64,000 nt of DNA from contig OY987306.1 in assembly GCA_963920635.1 (NCBI GenBank), positions 34,787,453-34,851,452 on the forward strand. Reading direction: 5' to 3'. The stretch is from Pseudeuparius sepicola (taxonomy: Eukaryota; Arthropoda; Insecta; Coleoptera; Anthribidae). The translations under genes and the position numbers were made by a program. The notes under the pieces are model-generated. The model made no database searches, was not told where the DNA came from, and saw nothing but the letters and a program-made list of their open reading frames with translations. Below, one piece after another: positions 39,901 to 51,438 of this stretch (position 1 is the stretch's first letter; every line of letters starts with the position of its first letter).

Positions 39901-40269
39901 GCCGGCGCCCGGCCGCAGGGCGGCGACAAGAAGATGCTGTACGGCGGCGCCAGCCTCACGAGGGCCGCCGGCGGCTCCTCCTCGGACTACAGCGACGACC
40001 GCAGCTGCGACCCCGAGTACGCGGTGCCGCTGCAGCCGCCCTCCTCGCCGCCGCCGCCGCCGCGCACCCCGCCCACCCTGAGGGACTTCTTCCCGAGGCC
40101 GCCGCCCGTGCCGCCGCCCCCCGCCGGGTACTACGCCGCCGCGGAGGTGTGCCGGGGGGCGGGGCCGTTCGCCCCGCCCCCTCCGCCGGTGGGCCCGCCC
40201 CCGGCCGCCGGCAAGTCGAGCAGGGCGGGCAGGTACGTCAACAGTGGGCGGGCGTACATTGGGCCGTAG
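36981..40269 (+). CDS. Ddr: Discoidin domain receptor (DDR family), kinase-less gene model, 550 aa
   Basis: Coding exons are 36,981-37,044, 37,148-37,253, 37,311-37,729, 37,783-37,994, 38,052-38,284 and 39,651-40,269. All junctions are GT-AG and in phase (1,653 nt). A signal peptide (about residues 1-15, MKKIVPLLILTCASA) precedes a discoidin (F5/8C) domain at ~24-179. That domain has the four DDR-type cysteines C24, C68, C171 and C179, and closely matches animal DDRs in GRFGNGQGVEYAENY and CMRVEIYGC. A DS-like domain follows (~183-355, ending FFAARWILLSEVTFDS), then a transmembrane helix at ~397-421, a basic stop-transfer (QRRCKR) and a ~125-residue proline-rich tail with YAVPL and GYYAAAEV. 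DDRs are plasma-membrane collagen receptors and normally carry a C-terminal tyrosine kinase. Here the frame stops where the juxtamembrane region would lead into the kinase, and none was found downstream. The last exon is far more GC-rich than its surroundings. Family assignment is firm; the kinase-less end is inferred from one strand of DNA and needs transcripts. Confidence 0.92.
38741..39439. mobile_element. TA-flanked CAGGGTA element inside Ddr intron 5, ~700 bp
   Basis: It begins TA-CAGGGTAGTTTA and ends TGAATTACCCTG-TA. It carries an internal element end (TATACAGGGTGATTCAGTTT, ~38,990) and an arm related to 16,770-17,042 and 31,468-31,687. A further partial copy of that arm follows at about 39,450-39,560. 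This nest explains why intron 5 (1,366 bp) is much longer than the other Ddr introns (53-103 bp). Confidence 0.65.
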
Positions 40270-41010
40270 GGATTAGGTGAGTTACTTCGAATTTCGCGAT
40301 TTTCTCTTACTAAAGATTTGTTTCGTATTTTTTTATATTTTTTTCATGAATATTTCTACAAAAACTATAAGTACCTGACAGCTTCATTATTGTAATGTAT
40401 AACGACGTACTCTACGAAATATTCAAATCAACAATAAAAACACTTTACAGAGTGGGTTTAAGTGCAATATATTCAATTATTGCAATCAGTTCCCAGATTA
40501 CAATGTTTCAAAAGTATTTCCCCGAGATAAGCTAATCCTAAAATACATTTCGGTCTGTTTTGAAGTACAGAAACCAGATGTGTGTGTATTTGGGGTCAAT
40601 AATACCTATCGAAAAGACGGTGTATATCGACCACTTGGAAATGTTTAGAAATAGAAACGCACTACAGGAAATATGAAAATATCCTACATCAGAAACAGCG
40701 AATGCCTAGGTCTTGCTACCTAAACCTTTTTTATCTTTGCAGATTTTTCACTAGGACGAAGGGCGTTTTTCGTCTAAATAAGGCTGACTCTTACCAAAAT
40801 GTACTATAAATAATAGTGTACTTGCTTAATTTTATACAACTTTATGGCTTAAAAAAATACAACGTAAAGTCGACAATCCACGCATTTATTAGATGTATTT
40901 TTTTGTACATAGTTTAATAAATTATATAAATAGTGTTTATACGCGGTCCTTGTACATATCGTCAACGAACAGTATTGTATATAGATATTAAATAAATAAG
41001 TAAATAGGAA
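40270..41010 (+). other. Probable Ddr 3'UTR with a 3'UTR intron and poly(A) signals
   Basis: Seven bases after the stop there is a good donor (ATTAG|GTGAGT, intron from 40,277). A good acceptor (TTATCTTTGCAG) ends at 40,742, so the 3'UTR may be spliced. AATAAA signals occur at 40,433, 40,916 and 40,991; the last is followed by a T/G-rich stretch. A junction this close behind the stop would not be expected to trigger nonsense-mediated decay. An alternative donor inside the coding exon (GGGCAG|GTACGT, 40,231/40,232) could also join 40,743 and would replace the tail by a short, different C-terminus. This is inference from splice and poly(A) motifs. Confidence 0.45.
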
Positions 41011-43099
41011 AATGCGGTTTTTATTTTGAGAACTTTTCCCAGGTCATCTTTAACAATTTAGCGCGAAATAGTGCTTTGAAAACTCTCTTAAATCTCGATA
41101 CGACAACGAAAACACATAAAAACTTTGCCTGGGTGATATTTTCCACCCTTGAAAAGAATGTATGTGAATTGGCAACGTCGCAAGTCTAAGAAAATAAGAA
41201 GAATTGACCGCCACCGAGTTTGGACTTTAAATATCTCCTGATTACCATTTTTACACAGCAAGAACTATGATGTATGCGTCCCCAAAACTTGGCGCTATCT
41301 TTCATCGATGATTAAATTGGAAACTTCCGAATGTAGAAAGTTTTAAACAAATTAGGGACCATTTAATCAGAGACAATCAGTAAATTAGCTAGTTACGTAA
41401 CTGTCCCAAAGTTTTCGGATACATATTTTGATTGGTTGGTGGGGAGAGTTTAGACTATTTTAATCAAGTTAGTTGGAGAAGAAAAAACATTAAGGATATT
41501 TGGCAACACTGAATAAATGTGATGAAAGTTATAAGTGGTAGGCGCATCAATAATGTGTTTGGTTCATTAATGCAATAGAATTTTGATGATATCGACAGTT
41601 TTCTTATAATATGTATACAGTGTGGTTTTTTATTGAAAATAATACTAAAATACATCGCTGGTACGTCAAGGTAAGTAACTCTTTTACGTTTCTTTTGAGA
41701 TATTGCAAGGGGTAGAATACCATTAATAATTAGTTCTAAAAACTACCCCATGGTTAATACAAGTCCTCAACGTTCATTAGTGAAAATGCACCATGCCTAA
41801 TTAGTGAAAATAATCGCCTTAAGGCGGTATAGTCACGTGATCTTCTTGCCACGTGTCCCACGTATTTTGTACACGTGTTCAGTTGGGGGGACCATCACCA
41901 TGGTAGAAAATTGTGCAAAGAAATTTAAGATAAGCCTTATTTGTTCGAATATCTTTTGTATTTTCGTATGTTATATACGCCACGGAAAGTCATGGATCAA
42001 ATAAATGTTCTACCCTTGTAGGTATGCCTAATTGTAACAAAGCAACCCTCCCAGGAATATATATGTACACGTCAGAGGCAGATGGGGTAACCTTTTGATT
42101 GCAAAATCACCCCGGGCAGAGAGATTTCAACCCCCTGCAATATCCTTTTGTGTCACTTTGATTTAGTGTTATTGGTCTTTTTTAATTAGCAAAAATACCA
42201 GTAGCAATAATGACAAAAAAAGTACATTATGTTCTTTAAATTAGGTATACTTTTCCACAAATCAATTTCACATTTTTTGCTTCTCTATTATACACGAAAT
42301 AAAAAAGCAAAACTCCTCGTTTGATATATTACAACCAACGTAATTTTCCTAATGTCCCCCCATACAAATAATTTTCCATATCCATTCGATAAATGGAGGA
42401 GATTAGACAGAATTATTCGAAAATTAACCTGGAAACGGCTGGATGCCACCGGTGTAATAACAATAATCATTAAGGCGACGTAAAATATGCGAATCTTGAT
42501 AGTCGGCCTGGCAAAAATCCATAGGCGACATTTCGCCTAACGTTTTCCCACAGAACCAACAATAAAAACTTTTCAATGGCCACCCCTCCGGCGAAAATTA
42601 ACACCCCCGGTCCTTTTTTTATTCTCTACGCACGTGACTTTTCGGGGATGGACACAATAGGCCTTTCAGGGCAATCCCGTCACGGTAAAAATCGAAACGC
42701 TCTCATAAAAATCACACTTTAAGGGCCTGTCGACGTCGAAAACGTATGCCCAACCCTTCGTTATGGCGTCACCTTAAAATAAGTCCGAGATATGATCTTA
42801 AACGTCGTTTAGGAGAAGCTTGGCGACCGTCCACAATGTGAAATTAGCATAATTATGTAGGCAGATATCAATCTGGACCGAGAGGGAGAAAATAATTAGA
42901 ATTCATAAGGGATGGAGGGTACGGGCAGAGGAATAATAATAAGGCTTTTGCCGGTGACACGTTTCAGATCGCGGGACGTGATGTTCCGCGAAAAAGTGCT
43001 GTTTGCACTGCGAAAACAGCTCTTGGGTCTGTGTTTTTCAAGGGGATTTCGGAACACGTCGCAAAAACGCAATCCCCGCTTCAAGAATTAGTTTATATG
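41011..43099. other. No gene recognised
   Basis: Downstream of the last Ddr poly(A) signal. Searched for tyrosine kinase motifs (HRDLA, DFG, glycine loop) in the listed frames of 60 or more codons without success; shorter exons cannot be excluded. Confidence 0.45.
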
Positions 43100-43580
43100 C
43101 GATTTTTTACTGTTTGGAGCAGTAATGAGCCCTATTTCGTGTAGAAATGAGGACATTACAACACTGCATGTGGTAATGACAAGCTCGTTACAACACGGAA
43201 TGCCGTAATGACAATCGCATTATTTTCTAGACACAGCTGTGTTGTACGTCAGCTTTAGTGTCATTCACTGTTTAGTGTTGCAATGATGTGCATTCAGTCT
43301 TGTAATGCTCATTGCAACACTGAATGCGGTAATTTAGGGCTCATTACTTGCTGGAAATTAGAGATAGTTTTTTTTTAATTGTAAAACCATATCGACTATG
43401 TGTGTAGCATAGCAATGATTTGCATTGAGTATATTATAACTCATTACACCACTGCGTGCGGTAATGAAAAGCTCATTACTTGCTGAAGACAATTTTTGCG
43501 CGTAATAATACACTGTTTAGTGGGGTAATTATCTGACTGTGTGTAGTAATGAGATCATTACCACAATGTATATGCTTCCT
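43100..43580. repeat. Irregular repeat of CATTAC...GGTAATGA palindromic units
   Basis: Units of the form CATTACAACACTGCATGTGG followed by TAATGA recur about seven to eight times in 480 bp with variable spacers. Each unit starts and ends with complementary sequence (TCATTAC/GTAATGA). No coding frame. Confidence 0.65.
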
Positions 43581-46500
43581 TTTCTGTGCGCTGGAACTCA
43601 GCAAGTGAAATAAATTTCGGGCTACACTCCGTACATTTTCCTCCTATGATTTTCCCATAAATTCACCCCCTAAACCATTAGTGGCAAATACCCTCGGACA
43701 GTACACACAATCACCCCCATAGCAAAAATCGCATTTCGTTCCTATTTATTACCGGACTCTTGGCGCCGAAGAAAAATTCCGTCTGCGCCATCGACGGGCG
43801 AGGCGAGAACTTCAATAATTATTACGGGAAGTTTTAAATAAATCGCTTGTACCTCGTCTATAGGCGGCGGTATCTGGATTCAATGTCGGTTACAATGGCC
43901 AGGTCGGCACAATGTACCGGCGGGCCATTGTGACAATGGCTTTTTCCCGCGCTCGCAGGAATTATGGACATTCCTGCTGGCTTGCGACAATCTCCGAAAA
44001 GACTGACATTATTTGCGGGGTTCAATCCATATCGCGGTGGGGCCTGCGGGGACGTCGGCGATCCTCAGCTGTTTTCAACGCCTACCGCGATTGATGATTC
44101 GATTGACGGCTGTCAGGGGAGGCGGCAGGGACGTACTTCGGACGTGTTTTCTTAAAAATAATTGTAAAATGTCACCTCTGCGTTAAAAGTGATATTTTTG
44201 CTCGACACAAAAATTTCTATTGTAGAACATAAATAACCCTTGCCACCTTTTCGCAATTTTTAACCGTAACACCTTCGCAAAGTTCTCAGCAGATGTGCGT
44301 CGGCATATCTGCTCTCGGCATCTCTTCAAATAAAATGGACGCTTTGTTTCTGCAGTCTGCAATATAGGATTACCGAGAAAATATATCGTGTGTGCCCACA
44401 GATCAACGCAGCTGATAATATTGTCACATATCATTACCTCCGCACAGTACACCAGTTGAGAAACACGTCGCCGAGCATTGGCGTTGAAAATGTTTCAAGA
44501 TGGAAATGAATACGGGGGTTTCTTGAGATTATCTCTACGCCCATGGACACTTGGCTCAGGCGTCTCAAATCTGCAGTGGTATCTTTTACGTCTACATATG
44601 TTCGCAAGTAAGAAGAGAACGCTGCGCCGTGGTGTTACTGATTTACATTCATTTGAATGCATTAAATAAATTAACGTTGATTAAGGTAAATTTCAGACCT
44701 TATCGACGCATTGTATCTAAGAAGACACTTTGGTTTTATTTAATTGCAAGTAACTCGCTCCAATCGGCATTTTCTCTTAACACTCTCAAAGATTATACAG
44801 TGTCCGAACATACAGGGAGTTACACTAATCGCTTCCCAACTGTGAAATATCTGGCACTAAGCTGGGATTACTGTCACATCTCGGGTTTCGTGACTTTTAG
44901 CCCGGCTTCGGCATTACACAGCAGATACTGCTCGCAGGGTACCGGTATATTTCGATATTAAGACATATTTTCGACGCCGCAAAAGGCAGCAGCTGAAGCA
45001 AAACCAGAGAATATCGGGTATCTTTCGCCGCCCACCCCCGTGCCACTGTTTCCTGTATTTATGTTTGGGGATTATGGGTAAACGGCTCTAATAATGGTTA
45101 TATTCAATTTTGGGATTAGATATAGGCGTAGGGCATAAAGATTTCTATCGGAGTACAGCTGGAAAGAGAAGGATTGATATGGTGTTTTGTTGACAGTGCC
45201 GTAGACATACGTATTGGAATAATTCAAAGATATTTTGTGTACTATTAGATAGTTTAGCCTTTTTAGAGTATTTTAAGCTTTGGTTCTTGAAAATATCTCA
45301 AAAAATAAAAAAGTTATGCCCGATAATATCTTTATGAATTTTTTTGACGCGCCACTGGTTTGGGGATTCAAGATAAATTATGGCTCTCGGAAGTTTCCGT
45401 GGGAGTTGGATATAATTCATGTTTATTTCATTTATTCAGCATTATTGGAGAAAATATGATTCTCATTATATTATACAGAAACTTGAACACAATCAATTTC
45501 GATATAATGCGACGAATATCTTTTTTTTGCTCCCCCTCGTTCTTTATTAGATGCTACCACGTTTCCTTAATTAGAAAAGGAAATATACCTACTGTTTTTC
45601 ACAAAATAATGTCGATGAAAATGTTATCCGAACATGATTCAAGCTATAACCACCATGAAGTTGTATGGTATTGTTCCACCACCTGGCTACCAAACCATTG
45701 TCAAAAATCGTTCCTATTACCATGAATTAGGGTATAAATATTGTTCCTACGATCGACAGTATTAACAGCAGGCCGGTGGGCATTCCCTATTGTGTATCCC
45801 CCCTAAAATAGGTGACAATTTGCCAATTTAAGTCCATGATTGATGGTAGGAACAGTTTAGCATTTTCCTTAAATTTCCTGTGTCATCGTGCGGGATATTT
45901 CTCTAGTAAAATCTTTAATCCCAGCCCTAGGCCCTTAAACGCATAAAAAAGATCCACAAGCACCCTCGACCCTTCTCCGACTGTGCATGTCAAATAATAG
46001 TAGACATTTCTATAGGTCTTATTTGTTCAGATGTCCGTTTGGTTTTGTAATAGATAAAAGGAGTTTCTTCATGGTTCTAATGTTAATCGAAAACGCTCGT
46101 GGCGATATCAAAGTGTCAATGGGGGTCAGATTTGATCGTAAATCTAATAAAACTAACACTGTTGCATATTAAAAACACATCGATTAGATTAGTTTATGGC
46201 ACCCAGCAGGGGGAGTAGGAAACTTGAGACAAACTGCTAACCATTTAGGCACGACAGATGTGGTCTCTTTGGGCGGCAATTTATAGCCATTGATTGCAGT
46301 CGTTCAGCATTTAGCACCCTCTGTATAATTACGGGTACGCAGGTAGAAACTCTACAAAATACACGGTAACTTTTACAACGCTGTGCAGAGTGAGCGAAAA
46401 ACTCAAAATAAAATGTTAAGAACCCCTTTTCGAAATTTTATTTGGAGTTTTCGTGTTCCCGCTGTAGGCCTGTGGTGTCGAATTCCGATCGCCCTGTACA

Positions 46501-46835
46501 TACGATTCTAAAATGTCCATTTTCATGACACAAACTCCACGATACATGTTCGTTTTTATGGTCCCGCGGTGTGGCAATCCATAACGTGCGATAGCTTTGA
46601 GTATATATCCGTTTTGAAATGGACGAGATGTATATTAGAGATATCGTATCTCAAAATGAGAGCTACGGAAATAAAGGTACGCTTTATGACCGGCCGAATG
46701 GAAGAGGATCGTTTTAAATGGCTTCCTTTTAAGATACGGTTTTTTAAACGCACAAAAAATCAATTTACTGCATATGTAACGTTACTGTCGCAAAGAATTT
46801 TTTTCTATGTTTGATTCTTAATTTATTCTATACAT
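43581..46835. other. No gene recognised
   Basis: CpG-containing at 43,740-44,120, then AT-rich. Frames of 121 codons (45,360-45,725, plus) and 136 codons (44,551-44,961, plus) show no recognised motif. Confidence 0.45.
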
Positions 46836-46862
46836 TTTGAGTCTATCGATTTTTAAAGTCAA
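46836..46862 (-). repeat. Fragment of the 180-bp satellite
   Basis: A short reverse-orientation piece, with ACATTTTGAGTC joined to a TTTTTAAAGT block; the rest of the monomer is deleted. Confidence 0.5.
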
Positions 46863-48479
46863 GAAGAATAAATCACAACTCTTTCACAAGTTTATTTTAA
46901 CGGTATGTTAATAATCCCATTAATAAAAAATGTTATTAAACGCGTAGATTCACACCATTAATCAAAATAAATGAAAACAACAATTTCTGTCGTCAAAATT
47001 TAAAAAAAGGGCAATAACTCTTCCGTTATTAATTTTTCCACAAACTTCCCACTGTTGCTTTTAGTAGCAACTTTTCATAACGAACTTAACCAACAACACA
47101 AACAACTCGAACTTTGGGAATTTACGTCTTTCGCTGGCCTGAAATACGGCACCACTTACCGCACTACTTTTGACTCGATCGCATTTTAATTTTGATGTAA
47201 CCTTTGGCGAAAAAGCGAGAGCGCACGTGCCTTATTTTCCAGGGAGAAATCCTATATATAACGTCTGCCCATCCAACCGTTTTGAACGCTCCAAAGGATT
47301 CTTATAAACTCCAAGGGCTGAGAAAATTCATAATAAGGAACTTACAGTGAATTTGCCACCCTCCGTAAAGTGGGGGTGATACTGGATATTACCTTCTAGG
47401 CTTGGGGGTAGAAACCTCGATGGCACTTTGTCAAAAAGTATATTATGTATATAATGTGGATTATCTCGAACGTTAAAAGCGTTGATTGTTCCTTCTTCCA
47501 TCGACTATGGTTCATTGTAAATTGATGCATTGTCCTTTCAAGAAAAGCTTCATATCGTTTTGTCTTATACCTTCTAAACAAACTTATTATTTATAAGCAA
47601 GCGTCTACCATTGTAGCTTCCAATTTGAACTAACTGCGTCAACAAAACTTCAAGGAAGTTGGCAATGTAGAAATGAGCAGACCATTAAACGAAATGACTT
47701 GTTATTTTACTAAATAAATAATGATATTGGACGTGTAGCGCTGCAGGTGCAAGGCCTTCGAATTTTTACTTCTTCAAAAAATGCGGGAGGTTTTTCATCG
47801 TTCCCAAAGCTGAATCTGCCCCATCGCATTTACACATTGTAAATTCAACTGAACATCCCTAAATCTGCGTATTCTATGGTTGTGTGCTTTCTGTTTACCA
47901 GTCATATCGAACACAGACCATTCCAAATCGATAAATATCAAACTCGAACCGGGTGCTGCTGTGTAACAACGAGTTTAACCGTTTAAACAACGACTCTGTC
48001 ATTCAGGGACTTCCACAATAGGTAGGGCTATCAACCGCTATGAACTTTTTAGATTTCAATCTTTGTTTTCAATGCCTACTGCCTAGGGTATATACCGATT
48101 ACCCAATACATCATCACACCGCATAGCGGAAACATTTTATTACAGTCATACTTTAACCAACCCCTATGAGTAGGGAGAGGGGGAGAAAATTTCCTTGCGC
48201 CAAACATATGGTCAGTTCGCATGCCAAAGGGGGAGCTTTCCGAAGGAAAGCTCAAAGGTATTTCCTCGGGCCCTACCTTTTCTTTTAGATAATTACCGGC
48301 CAATTACGAACACAGAAATAAACCGCAGTTGCCAGATGCGGCGTTTTAAAATTAGAAAATGGGGCGGGGAGCCTTGTCTGGCTTGATAAATTGGGCTTTG
48401 GTTCGGTACGGACCTGGCATGTAAAGGTTTTTTTTATTTTATTTTCAAAAAGCGACGGGGAAAACAATTCGTCTGACAA
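46863..48479. other. No gene recognised
   Basis: AT-rich with a modest CpG patch at 47,100-47,230. Only short frames. Confidence 0.5.
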
Positions 48480-49128
48480 GATTTCGGCGTCAGCTAACTT
48501 TAAAAATCGCTGGCGTCAAAACGGATTAAGTTACAAAGTTCTAGTTTGCGGCAATCGAAAGAGTAACTCAAAATGTACAAGAAAATATAAGAATCAAAAT
48601 TAGAAAGAATTATTTGTGATTGTGGCAGTTGTTTTCCGGAAATACCGCAATATCTTCGAAGATTTCTGCGTCAGCTAACTTTAAAAGCCGCTAACGCCGT
48701 AACGGATTAAGTTACGAAGTTCTAGTTTACGGCAATCGAAAGAGTAATTCAAAATGTACAAGAAAATATAAGAATCAAAACTAGAAAGAATTATTTGCGA
48801 TCATGGCAATTGTTTTCTGGGAATACTGCGATATATTCGAAGATATAGGCGTTCGCTAACTTTAAAAGCCGCTAAGCGTTGAAACGGCTTAAGCTACGAC
48901 GATCTACCTTGCGGCAATCGAAGGGCGACTCAAAATGCACAAGAAAATGTAAAAAACGAAACTAGAAAGATTTATTTGCGATCATGGCGAATTGAGCTAC
49001 AATTTTTTCGAAGATTTCGGCGTCAGCTAACTTTAAAAGTCGCTAGCGTCGAAACGGCTTAAGCTACGACGTTCTAGCTTACGGCAATCGAAGGGCCGAC
49101 TCAAAATATATAAGAAAAAGTAAAAATA
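48480..49128 (+). repeat. 180-bp satellite family, four monomers (forward)
   Basis: Cores begin at 48,487, 48,668, about 48,849 and 49,020. The core is GTCAGCTAAC here rather than the palindromic GTCAGCTGAC. Each monomer has the GCTTAAGCTACGAC-like and GGCAATCGAA blocks. Confidence 0.92.
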
Positions 49129-50819
49129 TGACGAGTCAAACGTTACAGTCGAAATATGAACCCAGCAAAATTTGGGCCATACCGAATCAATATATTGACA
49201 AAAAAACAAAGCCAAAAGCACCATCCATCATCCGTCGATGACAGGTCGCGAAGTTCATAAATGAAAATCAAACGGTTTTAATTTTAGATTGGAAAGCTGA
49301 ATAAATACGGCACAGATGCCACATACGGATTTTTTGTATTGGGTGCTTAGAAATTTGTATGCGGTTATTTAAAATAAACGAGATTCGGAAGTGGAGATTT
49401 TTTACCGACTTTGAAGAATACAGATGGTGTTTTATTCGAAAATTATTGTGTTTCCTGTGCAAACAAACAATAATTACCGAATACTCGCAATACTCCAAAG
49501 CAGCAGTGTTTTTTTTGTATGATTATGATTCTGTATTATTCTAACACCCCGGACTTAGCCTACAAATCATTTGCGCCCTTGTATTCAATAATTCACAAGC
49601 CCATCTACTCAGGTAGGCATCCCCCTGCAATAACCTGGCCGGGCGGAGCGGGGGTGGTTCGTCTATTATTGAACAACCCCCCAAGTTTTGGGGTGCAATA
49701 AGGCTGATGGGATGGCTAGGAGCTTCTAGCCGGGGGGGTTAAGGCAAATAAAAATACCTGGGGTAGTTTTATTTTTATCGCATACGAACAGGTTTTTTGA
49801 AAATCGTTGGGTAATTCACAATACTCCAAATTAGGAGTACCCCAGAAGAAACTGAATGCTTGTGCGGGGGAAGGGGTAAATTACTATTATTTTGCCTTCG
49901 TAACCCTAGAAACTGTAGTAATCTCAGTGAGTGTAGGACAACTAAGTAAGTAAAAGTCATTTTACTAATAAAGAATGTTTATTTAACAGAATTTTAGAAC
50001 TATAAAGTTATTTTTCGGACCAAAAATTATAAACTATCAATAGAAACAAGTGTGTTTTAAATCGTGTTTTTAGTGTTGAATACCTAAGAGATGACAAAAA
50101 CACCAGTAGCTTGGTATTTACATAAAAATAAGCGATAAAAAAATCTATAAACTTTTATGAACATATTTTTTCATTGCTCAATCCCTAACAAACCGATTGT
50201 CAATAACGTTTTCCCGATCATATCTCCCATCTAAACTTATAAAGCTGCTCTTTATGTACCGGTCATCACTCATCCCAAGTTGTCCGAACATTTTTAGCAC
50301 TTCAGTGCACTTCAAGAGGGCGTGATTGATGGCGTTTTTGTAAATATCTAATTAGGAATTTTATAGCGAGTTCATTACTCAATCAAAATCATTATTTCCG
50401 AAAAAGTATCGGACCTACACACATGTACAGTTCACGAGAGGTCAACTGCTTTCTTGCTGCACCTAAATAATTTTTAAAGGCTCATTTAAATTTCTGTATT
50501 AATCGAATGTTTTAATAGGTTTGATTTATAAATACGGAGAGTGCGTGGGACGTTAAAGAAAATAAAAATCACCGGAGTGAAGTCCAATTATTTATACTTA
50601 GTTTCTTCCTGTGCCATTTTATAACATCCTCGCTTTCTTATCTCAAACTGCCAGGAGTGCCACGAATTAAAAACATCAACACTCGACTATACTACCCCGA
50701 TATTACCTTCAATAAAATCTAAATGCCCGCGTGGGCTTGAAAATCGCATAAGGCGGCACTTATCTTCGAAATTTATTGGCAATTCCCCTGAAAAACCGAC
50801 GCTTACTGTTGAACATTCA
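49129..50819. other. No gene recognised
   Basis: AT-rich with a G-rich block at 49,620-49,740. No coding frame supported. Confidence 0.5.
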
Positions 50820-51170
50820 AATAAACCAATGAAAGGCCGCCCCAATACGTCATTATCGTCGCGAACCAATAGCCTGGTCCATCGTCATTCAAACGAACCA
50901 ATAACAGGGCGCATAATCTCCTATAGACCAATTTGAATCGAACTATCGTTTTTCCGGCGTTTCCTGCGATTTTTCATGGTAAACTGCAAGCGTACGGTTT
51001 TAAAGGAAGCCAATAAGTCCGCCGCGAGCCCCGGAATCGATCAAACTGTCGGAACACGGCCCGGCAACCGTATTTCAATGTCTTTTTATTTCTTTCGATC
51101 AAATTTACGTCGGCTGCGCCATGATTTGCAAGGTATAATTGTTTTCAGGATCGGGGCGAAAATTGACTTG
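50820..51170. promoter_or_regulatory. Cluster of five CCAAT boxes in a CpG-rich patch
   Basis: CCAAT occurs on the plus strand at 50,826, 50,842, 50,866, 50,898 and 50,928, with a CRE-like TACGTCA at 50,847. A CpG-rich block follows to about 51,170. Spacing near 30 bp is typical of NF-Y-driven promoters. An ATG at 50,976 opens a 98-codon frame with no recognised domain, which could be a first exon or chance. NOSIP ends 270 bp to the right on the other strand. Confidence 0.4.
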
Positions 51171-51438
51171 TCACTCATGGAAAATTGTTTCCGAATGTTC
51201 GCAACCGTAATAAAAGTGACAAAGCTAGGTACCTACTATTTTTGTAGAAGTTTGTTTTGGCAAAAAAAGTAACACTGAAAAGGGGAACATGTGGCGCCAT
51301 CTAGAGGCAGAAAGCACACTTTTAGTACAGTGCAGCCACCTAGCGGTCGCTGGACAAATTGGGACAATTGTACACAAGTAGGGAACTTGGAAATAAATTT
51401 TATTGATTAAAATAATACTTATTGGTGAAAACATAGTT

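Noticed and set aside
39651..40280. 209-codon alternative plus-strand frame over the last Ddr exon
   Set aside because: It is a frame-shifted reading of a GC-rich exon (Arg/Gly/Pro/Ala only); the other frame continues the Ddr domain and encodes a proper transmembrane helix.
44551..44961. 136-codon plus-strand open frame
   Set aside because: No recognised domain, signal peptide or splice context; overlapping frames of similar quality on the same strand suggest chance.
49600..49740. GC-rich patch as a promoter or RNA gene
   Set aside because: No CCAAT, TATA, initiator or stable conserved fold was recognised; it appears to be G-rich low-complexity sequence.
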